The notes beneath the pieces are model-generated. The model did not search any database. It had not been told where the DNA came from and worked only from the letters and a program-made list of their open reading frames with translations. 64,000 nt of DNA from Apostichopus japonicus (lineage: Eukaryota; Echinodermata; Holothuroidea; Aspidochirotida; Stichopodidae): positions 2,914,501-2,978,500 of the forward strand of contig NC_092573.1 of the NCBI RefSeq assembly GCF_037975245.1. The letters are read 5' to 3'. The position numbers and the translations under genes were made by a program. Shown one piece after another: positions 38,716 to 50,975 of this stretch. Position 1 is the stretch's first letter. Every line of letters begins with the position of its first letter.

Positions 38716-40989
38716 TCTAAAAACGACAGAGGGACGAATAAAACCAACATATAAAATACACAGAAAAACCTCATACAATCCCCATTTAGTGAATTTTTTT
38801 AGAAGTGGTTAAAGGAATAACGAAGACAGGGATCAAATACAATTTATGTTATTCAGTAACCTCAAAACTTTAATAATATTCGATTTTTAAGTTAACCGCT
38901 TTCTGTTTGACTAAATACGCTCTCTTTGAAAATTGGCTCCTGATGCCTCACCAAAATACACAGTAAGTAAGAATTTCAGGCGTATTGCGTAATCAATGGC
39001 GGCTTACTGTACATTTTCACTCCAACAACCCGTACATCTTCCATGATATTTTTGCGTATGCATAAATCGACGTTGAAAAAAAAAAATATGTCGGCTGACG
39101 TAAGATGTCCAAAACATGAACGAATAAGCAACCCCTCGCCGTGTTTTCTTACTAAAATTTTTACAATCCTGTTTAAAAACTGAGCTATAAAATGATATAA
39201 TGCGTAAGCAATAGTTCCTACATGTGATATATACAGCACTTAGTGAAATGCACCTATGAAGTGAAAGTGACAAATTAAAATAAAAAATTGTAAATTCTGG
39301 CTTTATATTTATATTCATACAGCTCAAGAAGAAGAAGTTTCTAATCGAGATAAAAGGCATTTGAGGTACCAATGTTTGTGTAGGTATCTCAGATTTATAG
39401 TATACATTGATACATCTTCCTGCCTTGAGGTATACGTTGGACCGAAGCTCCTGTTTCCATGTTAATTACAAATATTTCAGGGAGAGTTGTTGGCTTGATG
39501 CCATTATTTTTGTTTTCCCTCGACTATATCACTTTTTTGCCTCTTTCATAACAAGTATTTTGTAACAAGTTATTTATCGCATAAAAAGAAGGAGAAGAAA
39601 ACAAAACAGGGAAAACGAGACTCCAGAATGCAGCGCAATTCTTAATTGGGGATTCTATAAGACAACTTCCATGTTTGTCTTCGGTTACTTAAGCGTTTCG
39701 TAACTGCAAAGAACAGCATGTATAGGTACGTGTTTCGCGGTCAATCTATATAATTGCGTTGTGCTAACTTTCATTCCTTTGAGATAAATGTCAGAGCAAA
39801 TGACACAGCCTGCAGCAGTCACGAATTTTGACAGTTACACAATGCATTAAATTATTTCCATCGCGCTAACCGATCTTTTGTGTAAAGTTCTACGAAAATA
39901 GCGAAAAATTTACTTCGAATTAAGCGATTTTAGCGATAGCATAATCCCATTACGGATCAGATTTCATTTAAATTTGAAATGAAGGAAATGTTCTGGTGAT
40001 ATGAATTTACTGTGAAACCGGTGTTTAAATGAGCTTTCTTCTGATTAAAACTAACTGCAGTAGTTTTTTTCAGTGTCGGCAAAAAAAAAACATTCGTTCG
40101 TTCGTCGATTTGCTAAACCGATTTCTGAATATCTAGGAAGGTCTCGGTTTCACTAATTGCAATAAACTTTGAACAATACGTCTATACTCTATATATATGT
40201 TTTGTAACAATGCAATCAAAACAGAGGAAACTGCTTTGGGCATGCATTCTCGTCAATTGTTCATGACGTTTGATCAAAAATTGTAACATGTCGTATGGTT
40301 AGCACCAAGCAATTAACTCTAATACATGAACAGCTGTACAGTAGCATGCTATATTATAACATGTCACAGTTTAATCGGAAAGCTTCTCGCATTGGGAAAT
40401 TCATTATTACTTCTGTTATGTGTTAACTATGCATCTGTTACATGCATATATTATATATATGCATATATTTGATGTAATTTGATGAAAACATTCAAGTGTG
40501 AAACTTTCATTGACCAATATCTCAAAACAGTGCGTTGTCAGTAATGGCGCCGTTTCGGTGGCTTTTATGGTGCTGGTTATATTGACATGCATGGGTGGAA
40601 TGCACATGGATCTAAAACGGGTGGCGTCCAAGGGGTAAAAAAACGATGTTACGTGTTTCTATATATACAGCTATGTCCAGTACACAGCAACGAGGGTCCC
40701 TGAAGAAATGTTGGAGGTTAATTTGTTTTAAACTAAACAAAATACATGCAGCTAATGTATACTATATAAGTATAACCTATATAACACATGAACAACTACT
40801 GACAGTCATGAATTTGACATACTCTTTAAATTAAGATCATCTTTTTGACAACAGTCTTGTAAAACAAAATTATGAGAGATTCCCAATTAAAACACCAAGT
40901 TTATGGGCTTACTTTATTTTGCTATGATAAATTCATGAAATGTACATTGTTATTCTATGTTCCAAGATTATATTGTGATGTGAGTCGAG

Positions 40990-41040
<51 letters not shown>

Positions 41041-41049
41041 ATATATATA

Positions 41050-41108
<59 letters not shown>

Positions 41109-41478
41109 GTATGTTAAGTCTTGGCGCCTCAGCTGATGTTGGACTGTTTGACTTCCAAGAGTCAGATCAGGCCCCTGCAGGGACAATTAATCCACCCTAA
41201 CTTTCTTTATTGAAATCTTCATTCTTTGGTCAGTATTCTATGAAAATGAGAACCCATTATTCTTTCTTCAATATTTTCTCGGGTCCCCTACTAGACCGTG
41301 AAGGATTCTGAGGTCGCTCTCCTAACTACACCCTTCTCGTCAGGTTTGAAGTTGGCTCAGCGTCGATAGTCGTTTTAGACTCGGCAATGCAACGAGTTTG
41401 AGGTATTAAGTATCTCGCATTACACCATGTTTCATTTTGTTCTTTGGGAACACACCCAACTGCTTTAGAGAAACTTAA
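38716..41478. other. Intergenic
   Basis: AT-rich sequence without a gene. It includes a (TA)n tract at 40993-41105. Confidence 0.5.
40993..41105. repeat. (TA)n microsatellite
   Basis: A TA tract with two CTATAT interruptions. Confidence 0.95.
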
Positions 41479-41720
41479 GCCCGGGTCACATCTGCGCGAT
41501 TCAACACGCGATTCAACTCGCAATACAATTGAAGGTTGAATCGCGTAGTTAGACACGGGTATCAACTTGTTGCGCAATAAAAGTTGCGCCGTCGATTTGG
41601 GTTGATTTGCAATAGAGCAATGTCCTAATCAGCGTAACTTCACAGAAGCAACTTTTCTGATTCGCGTGATTTTAGTTGCGAGTTGAATCGCGTGTTGAAT
41701 CGCGCAGATGTGACCCGGGC
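41479..41720. mobile_element. Palindromic MITE with TTAA target duplication
   Basis: The 242-bp element has roughly 45-bp inverted ends starting GCCCGGGTCACATCTGCGCG and ending in the reverse complement. It is flanked by TTAA at 41475-41478 and 41721-41724. The ends contain repeated GCGATTCAAC sub-blocks. TTAA duplication is used by piggyBac and Kolobok elements; which of these mobilised it cannot be told. Confidence 0.75.
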
Positions 41721-41748
41721 TTAAGAAGACAAAACGTACATGATGATC

Positions 41749-43587
41749 AGGGGCGTATCCAGGATTTTCTAACCCGGGGGGCGCGAATTACTATCTAAGC
41801 GGAGCGCCACCATCGGTTGGCGCGCAGCGTACAAGAAAATTTCTGGTTTTGATACCCCCAGATCACCGGAAATGGCATTTCTCGGGCTTGAAAATGACCA
41901 ACCAGATGTACACTTTTTGCCTGAGAACCAAGTATTACTCAATAGTTTTGTTTCCATCCATAACCTTTTTGAAGATTGTCACCAGTCACAAATCATGTTC
42001 GACCTCATCGCATGTCCTGTTGGATCATTGCTTTTGTAGGTGATTCTACGTCGCGGCCCACAATACCCGTCAGCCCCACTTTTGAAGGTTTTAAGCCCAT
42101 TATTTGTTGAGAATTTGAAAATTCACATTTCTCGTGAGTAAACTCACTTCAAAACATACCCATAATGTTGCAAAAAATGTCATCTATGGACAACCAATAT
42201 AGAAAACCTCCTTCAACCCCTAACAGACCGGTCAATAATTGCACGAGTAGAGGGAAGTATGATGAAGAATGTTGGTGAAGGAATTTTCGAAATTCCGACA
42301 CAGTTAATTTATTGGATGTACAAATATTAGAACTTCTTATAACGGCTATTATAAAACTTCGTTGAAGGAAATGAAAATATAGCAGATATTTTCGAAACCG
42401 AACACTATACACATAGGTGTAGGAGGCGGGGGGGGGGGGGGGCTGCAGCCCCTAATTCGCCATGTCTAATGTAAAAGAGAGTTTTGACATGATTGGACTT
42501 CCATGCTTTTTCTCCATCTGCATAAGACATCCCGTTGTTTACATTAGCATCCCGCGGTAAACTGCGCAACTTTCATGAACCGTACGGTACACGATGGCAT
42601 GCGATGTAATAACCGATGCTTACTTATATGACTTTGACATGTTGAACGCGCGCGGAGCGCGCGACAATTTTTGGTTATTTTTTTCGGGCAAGTCGGGCAG
42701 TTTTGAGGCTGTTCATCCTGGAACGCCATTTTCATGCTCACTGATATGATGTCATATCTGCTGTTTGCTTTAGAAATTCAGAAATTCGAACATTCGCGTA
42801 GCGAATAATTTGCCAAGGGAGGAGCGAAGCCTGTAGGCAAATTATCTAAGCGTAGCTCCACCATGAGTTGGAGCGAAGCGTACAAGAAAATTTTGCCCGA
42901 AAATGCCTCCAAGATCGCTGGAAATGGCACTACCCAGGACCATTTGTTGGCGCGAAGCGTACAAGCAAATTTTGGCCGAAAATACCTCCCAGATCGCTGG
43001 AAATGACACTTCCAGGCCTTGTAAGTTGCATCTAAGCATTTTCTATTTTGAAATTACTAGCGATATCATAAAGAAACATGCTGAAGGGGGAGGAGGGGGG
43101 TCGCCCCCTTCCCGAAATGCGTCATGTTCCCGACGACACGGTTGAGTTCGAGACCAGCCACAGTTGGTTTCATAGCACAATTCTTCAATTGTTTAAGGCG
43201 TATATACACATACACGCGTTATGATAGACCATATATAGTATATATATAGATCATTAGTGAGAGAGGAAAAATGGAAACGTCAAAAATGTAGGGGTAGGGT
43301 GAGGCACACGCCCATTCCGAAATCCTTGATCCGTCATTGGCTACCCTGTGTATATAGGGATCAGCGCTGCAATGATGTCACTGTTCCTCTTTCTCTTCCC
43401 GTTGTCTTGGCGTTTTCTTTTTCTCCCTCCTTTTCTCCTTTTTCTATCTTTCTTCTTTTTCTTTTCCCTTCCTTCCTTTCCTCCTCCCCTTTTTTCCCCC
43501 TCTTTTTTCCTTTTTCTTCTCTTTTTTTCTCTCCTCTTTTTCTTGTCCGGGGGGCGCGCGCCCCCAACGCCCCCTCCTGGATACGCG
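41749..43587. mobile_element. Probable composite hAT-like element
   Basis: The left end CAGGGGCGTATCCAGGA mirrors the right end, TCCTGGATACGCGCCTG. Flanking sequences ATGATGAT and ATGATACA match only in the first five bases, so the duplication is imperfect. The interior has reversed copies of the CGATGGTGGCG repeat, tandem halves at 42843-43030, G-runs and a long CT tract (about 43380-43545). Confidence 0.45.
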
Positions 43588-44659
43588 CCTGATGATACAT
43601 TTACTTATTATGTATTTATCATATCTTACAAATTTATTAGTATAGAACAAGTATTTAATATATAACAGATGGACCTCATTTTTCACGTCGCGGAACTAAC
43701 TATATTACACGGGTGGGATTATAAGAAGTAATGGTAAGTGTGAGAGAGTTTGGACATAGGTGAGGTGGGGGTGGGGGACGGGAAGGCGGACTCCATTCAC
43801 ACATTTCATTACGAATGACTTTTTTCAAATTGATTACCAATCAAGTATACTTGCTCAAAGCATTTCAATAAAATTTATCCAATGTAAATATACATATATC
43901 TTAATGAAACCCCCTCCCCGGTACGATTCAGTTGTTGGTGTTACTTGTGATATATTTTGGACATAAGCAGTAATGAAAGATGCCATGATAGATAGCGAGG
44001 ACAGGGAACGGCTGCTCATCTCTGCTAAGTTCCATTCAATGTCCATAACGGTGGGGTAGGACTCACGCCCTCATATATCATGATCTACACTCCAATGACA
44101 ATAATAAACTTGAACTGCATTTGCCTGTAAATACGCAGTATTGTAGTGCGCGTGGATTGCTTGCAGTATTAGGAAGAACTTTTCGGTTGTTCATGGCGTT
44201 ATTTTTGATCGGACAACATCATGTAGGTACCTACAAAGTGAGGGCGCTTGTGAGAGCCGTGACAGGCTCAGAATAAGTTGTCTACGCAGCTAGCCTTTGA
44301 AACTGCAAATGTGCACAGCCTATATGAAACTTTAAAGTTTCAACGTCTAGTTATGTAGGTTTCGTTCACTTGGCCAGTAATGTCAATATTGAAGCGCCCA
44401 CGCGCACTGCAATAGCTTTTGCTTTTCGCGTGAAAATAACCAATGCGCGCATGAGATATAAATAGTTATGTAACAAACTTAATGCACAGAGGAACCTTTG
44501 TGCCAATAGTTCCGTTGAGATTCTTACTTTACTGTTGTTGAAAATGTTATCAAAACAAAATCATTCAATCTACCCAGTTACATTTTTATAAACCGAAATA
44601 GGCATCTGGCAAAGATTGATTACGAACTGCGACCATGACAGCATTTGAATTTTCAAGAA
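43588..44659. other. Intergenic, 3' of the GPCR gene
   Basis: I see no gene or recognisable repeat. Confidence 0.5.
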
Positions 44660-47600
44660 CTAATACATTACATTAGCCTGACACTTACTGCGCATAGTTA
44701 CCTTTCTACTTATTGTTGACACGTCTAATTTTCTAACCTGCGTGTTAACAGATTTGCAGAGATTTCGAAAAGTACATTTATTCTTCAGACATCCCTTCAG
44801 AGCTTTCCTGTACGAGCTTTTGACAAAGCCATAAATATACGCATTCCAAATGCAATTAGAAATCGCTAACAAGAAGACGACTTTTGCCGAACTGCCAGAT
44901 GGATTTTGAAGAAAACGCATACAAAATGTCCAGACAACGTAAGGTACCCAAGAACACATGAAAATCCCGTACAACACTACCATACTGCGAAATGCTTTTC
45001 GTTTATGTAACTTCTTGGCAACTGTCCGTTGCCATGCCATCGTACCGTGGCCAGCTCCCGGATGTCTTTGCTTACTTTGCTGCGATAAAGCTCTAGTCAT
45101 GTTGTACGGAATGTTCTGGTCTGTATCAGTAATCACGTGACAGTCCTGGACAGGCTTGATGACATCATTCACACGAAACAGCAACTCGGGCTTAACTTGA
45201 ATTAGTCTTCCGGTTTGACCGGCGCGCAATTCTCCCAACTTATTTGCAGGCTTACTTTCAACAGTTTGCATGTTTACTTCATGGCATGCCGCATAGGAAC
45301 CGGCCGACAATGTGTTACTCAAAGTCGACGAGGGAGCAGCAGATTCCTTGTTAAGAGAATTTGTGTTGGTCATGTATGTTTCCTCCGAAGAGTTTGAATT
45401 GTGGTGGGTTTGCTGCAGGCGGCTTTTTGGTACACACGGGTCTATCTTTCGTCTAGCCCTCTTTACCACGTAGAATATTTTGCCATATGAAAACGTGTGC
45501 ACTGCAAGTGGTACAAGAAACCGAAACGTCTCGATAATACATACAGCCTTAAAGGATATTGTTTGCCACGAGACCGTACAAGTTCCGGTCACGTGATTGA
45601 AGGAATATCCCGTACCTTCGAAAATTGGTATAGTTGCGGTTATGAATCCCAGAATCCAAGCACTCGAAGAGGAGAGACCTGCTCGCTTGAAAATCCTGAC
45701 TTGATGATCTTCATATTGGTTAGGCTTCACAATAGCGGTATACCTGTGTGTATGAGGAAAAGAAATGAAAAAAAAAAATAAAACAGGTACTTGACAAGAG
45801 TTTAAAAATTACTTCTATAGGTGATTTTACTTTCTATAAATGAGGTTTGATTTTGAATAAATCAACATTATATTTATTTAAAGGTGACGAAAAGGTCATT
45901 TAAAGTAATATGACGTCACTATATGTAAGATGAACCGAGTGTTAAACACGAAGGTAATTAACTCCTAAACTCCTGAAGTGAAGAGGGTCACAGTTTGACC
46001 AATTTTTTGATGCGACTAGGGTTGAGAGTTGATCAAGTTGTTTGGTTTTTGTGGCCATAGATTCTATCTTGGCAGGCTTTTCTATCAAAGTAACTAGAAC
46101 TTATTACAGAAGAAAATAATCATGAGTGGGTACATGAATGAAAGCAAGACCAAAGAAACAAAAAACATGTAACAAAGAACGATCGCACTTACATTATGTT
46201 TTAAGTTTCTTAGATTTGAGAAAAATGATCACCTTTAAGATTGAGCAATCCTCACCAACTTATAAACAAGTTGCAATCTGACAGTTCTTAGGTTACATCA
46301 ACTTAATTAAATCACAGGTAGCTGGTGTACTTTAAGGGGGAAAACAATTGTATTACACCTGCTGTATACCGCTGGATGATTTCAGCTAATCCAATTGGTG
46401 AATTGACATCACGTGATCTGATTAGGACAAGATGAGCACTCAATGCAATTAAGAAGCGCGCGTTTGTCGCTCTTTGTTGCAAATCGAAGTTGTTAATTGA
46501 CGTTTAAACTCTTGGGTATAAAAAATTAAATAAAAAATCTTTCAAGATTTCGTTGTTGTTCCATAGCTTAAAGTAGCTACCGTAATGCAACAATGGAGAA
46601 AGGTAAAAAAATTACAGTTATCTTGTAAAACATCCTGGCGGAACGGAAGAAGAAAAAAAAAACACACAATAAAACACTTGTTACTATGACGATTTGTAGT
46701 CACCAGTACATTGTATAACTGTTTCTCTGTGAAGAATTTACACACCCAGTACTAACGGATTTGACAAATATAGTTGCCAACGGATATATAATGAAACAGC
46801 TTGCGTCCGTGGTGTTCAATGCGCAACCGTCAGCGCAAGTCACATTCTATTTTCCAATTACAATGAGAACAGTAATCCTGTGAAGTTATCAATAATGGCA
46901 TTTTAATCTTCACATTAATTCAAAGGAAGCGAAATAATGTAATACTTAAATAACCGAAGATGTGTCTGTTTCTATAGTTGTGTTATCCGATGCAAGCATG
47001 CCTACTTAAGATTAAGATCACGAAAGTTCTGCCAGCAGTTTAAAGAGTAGTCTAGGAGAAGATTTAAAGTTGACGAAAGGAAGCAAAATATGTAATAACC
47101 ATGCATCCTGCAGTGAAATTTACATGCAATGCCTAAAGATATAACATTAAGATGAAGTTGAAATAAGTTGTCACAGTTTGTACCATAATTGAGTGAACGT
47201 TAAAACAAACACGTGTAATGTCATAGTTGAACACTGACAAGCCAAAAGAGCTGTTATTTTTCCTTATTGCATTCGGTTTGGCTCTGGACCTTGGATTGGA
47301 TATAGGGAATATGAAGCTATCGATAATAATTCATCATCGCAAATTTTGAAAAAAGGAACTTGGATGAACCTTTCAAAGAAAACCATAAAACCAATTAGTT
47401 AGTGTGCATCTATGATATTAAACCTGATTCCTTTCAAGTTATAGTTTGGTACAAAACATGTCAACTTTAAATGATGTTAGCTCGAAAACGATAAGTAGGA
47501 ATTGCAAGCAAATTTAACCAGGATGCATGATCTACTTTCATCAGCCACAAATAAACTTCCCCTGGATATCCGATTAAATATTGTGTTATATCAGAGCAGA

Positions 47601-50600
47601 CGTACTATGCCCTTAGTTAATTCCTATATATTCTTTTACTATGCAGTCTTCGATATTAAACTTCCTCTGTTGATCTCTTCAATTGGAACAGGGAGGTCTT
47701 TACACTTCTTTGTAACAACCTCCCTGATTGGACCACAGAATTGTAAATACTTGCCAATAACAGGGTACATTCTTCGTCACATATTTAATTTCGTTCAACA
47801 AAAGACAATTTTAAATAAGACAACACAACAAAAAATCACTGTTATCAATTCGAATAAGACAAACAAAACATAAATCATTGTTACTGAATAAGACCCACAC
47901 AAGGATCACCCCCGCCCCTATACCCCCTCGTTACCATTAATATTTTGTCGATACAAAGTGATACCTTACTTTATGGTGAATTCGTTCCACAGCAGTCCCT
48001 CTCAGTTCCCCCCCCCCCCCACCCCCGCTTTGTGTAAATTGTCTTCATGAAATCTACATTTACATTTTCAATTTTCTCCCGCTATTTGAGTGCGTCATTT
48101 GCAAACGAAGTATACACGTGACAAGTATATCACGTGGCCGTGTTTTCGTTTCTCTTACTAGAAAACTAGATCAATTCTATCACCGGCGAACGATCAAAAC
48201 AACCAGGAGTAAATACAGAATATAAATTGACACGTGATAACTCAGTCACGTGTTTCTTTTTTTCTCGCAGTTTGTAAACATCTCAATCTGTAAACAGCTG
48301 TTGATATAATTAATGATATCACTTGGTACACTAGTATATAGTTGTTATACTCAGAGTTTCACGCGATCATTAGACAACTCTGATAAATACTTCTTCCCCG
48401 CACGAACGATAAAAGAGGGGGAGTAAGTACGGAAATTCATTTGCCTCGTGATCTCAGATCTCATACACGTGTTTCTTATTTTCACAGTCGTTTCCGTCTA
48501 TAAAAGCCCCAATCAGGGGCAAACAAAACAGAAGTTACATGATCATCGCCCTGTACACAAAATTGCAAAATGTGCTTATTTTCAGAGCCACCAAATTACA
48601 CGCACGTTCCGAATCCGGCAGAAAATGAACTGCCTCTCTTCAATGTCATTTTCCTTATCTACTGCAATATTTGCAACTTACAATACGTTGGAGAGTCGAA
48701 AAACACGCTAAGAATGAGAATGACTCAAGAAAGATCGGCAACGAAAAAAATAAAATTAAAAAAAAAACCAAACATGTTGCAAATGACACAATCTCCCAAA
48801 TCATTCGATTAAAAATTTACGTGTTATTGCCATTTGACCCAAAAAAATTCTTGGACCGACAAATACTAGTACAAAATTAAAAGAAACTTTCTGGAAACTA
48901 AATCTAAAGATCACTGCACCATTCGGTTTAAACATCAGAAGCGACCTGCCGTCCCAGATAAGTCAAAACAATTTCATTTGAGGTTACGACGGAATCGGAT
49001 TAAAATAATCCGATTTTCCAAAACGTCGGCTAATCCAGCAGAAATCAGTGAGTCGTGTTGACTTCACTGTCATGCCGACACTCTTAATTCTCTTATAAAA
49101 CTTTCAACTCCTGTTCCTGTTTGTCACTTTCGGTGATCATGCTTTGACGCAAAGCTATGAATAAGAGTAAGAATGACTTCATTTATCCTTAAAAGGAAAC
49201 TCGCAAGGCAATAAAACATAAAAGAATAAGAAGTAAAACTAAAAGGAAAGAAACCTACATGAAAAGCAGCAGGCTGTACAGAAAAGGCTCGAGAGATACT
49301 CTAACGATTAAAATTAATTTTATGAATTTTGATAGCTAGTTTTAATAGCAACCAAACATTGGCTGTTTTATACTTCCAATCACTCACTCAATTAAATTTT
49401 TTTTCACTCGAGGAAAATTCCACTTCAAGACCGGTTTCGTCCTTTTGGAACTCATCAGATGAAGTTAGGAATCGATCCCGAACCTTTGTGTCACAGACCG
49501 AAGTCTGAGAATTAAGCAATTGCAGACAGTAGCAGTTGTTTTCATTTGTTAACTTTTAGAATAGATCTCAAATTTAATTTTCTAAAATTCCAGTTCTGGC
49601 ATTCCAAATTCTTTGCCACGGGAACTCTGGAAAGTTCCAAAGTAAGAAAGATTTTGACACGAATGCAAGTAGGACATTGTGAAATAAAAAAAGACATTTT
49701 ACCACAATACCAGTAACGCATTTCTATTTTAAATCATATTTTTAAATATTCATTTGCTCTGCTCTCTTACATTTTTCACCCTTCATCTTTAAGATTGACA
49801 ATTACACAAACTAGATGCGTTTTATGCTTTTATACGACGCAAATATTACGCAAGTATTAATCGTCTAGTTGGTGGTGTATCTTAAGGAAATCACACCACT
49901 ACTTAACTAAATATTTCCATTTTTAAAGTGGGAGGTAGTCACCCGATTTATTCTAACGTTAACCTCAGATTACGAATGTCATTTTTGTCTCATTCTTGCA
50001 CGGTTATGTATTATTGAATTTACAGCACTTGCAAAATCAGAACGTTAACGGGTGTTTATAATACGTTTGGTTAATATATATAGATGGAAAAACTCTTTGA
50101 GCGTTTACGTCTCTTGAAATTCTTGAAATGAGTGCTGCCAAATATAAATGGGCCAAGATTTTCTTAGCCCCGTACGGCAAGATTTACTTAGCCCTGTAAG
50201 TCACCGCTTTTATCTTTTATCATTGAGATACCGTTTTATTCAAAGTGTAGATACGAATATTTATCAAAAGCTTTGATAAACAACCTTTTTTCCCCATAAC
50301 ATGCATGCATGATTTTCAAGATGAAAATAATAAAGACGGAGAATTCGGTAGTGTACCTGGTGAGTACTCTGTATGGGACATATATATATTGACATTTATA
50401 ACAGAGTGGCATAGTCTATGTTAATGCTGTTTTAAACACTGTTGTTCCCATTACTTCGTTAAAGGTATTCGTTAAGTTTGTAAGAAGTTACATGTTATGA
50501 AAATATAACATACCGTAAATCTTCGAAAGAGTGTCACATGAAATGTATTTTGTGCGAATTATTGTCTGTTTCCGTCGCATTATTTTCCTTTCATTCAATA

Positions 50601-50975
50601 AACATATCAGTATGGCTGTACTTACCGGTCGTAACTGATAAGTGTCATGGACAGAGCGGCTGTTGTTGTAAAGAATGTCTCCGCAAACCCAACAGCATAG
50701 CATAAAACGATACCATGTTTCCATCCGCCTTGTAAGTTGGCCACGATGATGAAGGGTATTGTTGTCAACAATACAAAGAGATCAGCAACAGCTAAATTTA
50801 CAACCAGAGATCCCGTAAGGTTCCTCAGTGCTGGATTAAATACGGTTACTAAAATAATCATTAAGTTTCCAGCTACCCCGGATAGCAACATGAATCCTAC
50901 CGTCAGTGTGTACGGCCATAGATAGGCATAGGCTCCATCCGAACCGAAGACATTTAACACTGTCGAATTACCCAT
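44660..50975 (-). CDS. Rhodopsin-family (class A) G-protein-coupled receptor, orphan
   Basis: Two exons: 50975-50626 (start ATG) and 45743-44660 (TAG), giving 477 residues. The GT-AG intron splits the Arg codon of the DRY motif (D116-R117-Y118), a common intron position in amine-like receptors. Seven membrane segments are visible: TM1 with GN, TM2 with LAVADL, TM3 starting at C92, TM4 about 141-158, TM5 about 182-210, TM6 with WVP (382-384), and TM7. C92 and C172 (ECL2) form the expected disulfide pair, and N3 is a glycosylation sequon. ICL3 is long (about 150 residues, Ser/Asn-rich, basic at both ends). Oddities: position 3.32, Asp in aminergic receptors, is Glu (E99); NPxxY reads NAYIY (417-421). 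The ligand cannot be named; similarity is to amine/orphan receptors in general. Basic residues follow TM7, and the C-terminal tail is Lys/Arg- and Cys-containing. Confidence 0.88.
48495..48982 (+). pseudogene. Penelope-like retroelement remnant, GIY-YIG endonuclease region
   Basis: Frame pieces read in order: FRIRQKMNC, then, after a frameshift, VIFLIYCNICNLQYVGESKN (LQYVGE matches the GIY-YIG core), and then ETFWKLNLKITAPFGLN before a stop. This order matches the C-terminal endonuclease end of Penelope-like elements. Frameshifts and the missing reverse-transcriptase domain mark it as a dead fragment. The direct repeats upstream may be leftover pseudo-LTR sequence. Confidence 0.7.
49412..49470 (-). 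ncRNA. Hammerhead-ribozyme-like motif
   Basis: The minus strand reads CTGATGA, then GTTCC-AAAA-GGAC (stem-loop II with one bulged base), then GAAA, then CCGGTC with the expected UC cleavage context. Stem I forms between ACTTCA, before the core, and TGAAGT, after the cleavage site, with a possible TCC/GGA extension. Stem III would be only a palindromic ACCGGT, typical of the very short stem III of Penelope-linked hammerheads. A CAGAC-TTCG-GTCTG hairpin lies just 5' (49494-49507). One U-U mismatch lies next to the core. Activity is untested. Confidence 0.55.

Larger units (their letters stand above)
45744..50625 (-). other. GPCR intron
   Basis: This single 4.9 kb intron splits the DRY Arg codon. 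It contains a pair of related segments with CACGTGTTTCTT blocks (about 48165-48285 and 48360-48490), a Penelope-like remnant on the antisense strand and a hammerhead-like motif on the sense strand. Position 45904 has a TGACGTCA site. The rest is plain AT-rich sequence. Confidence 0.7.
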
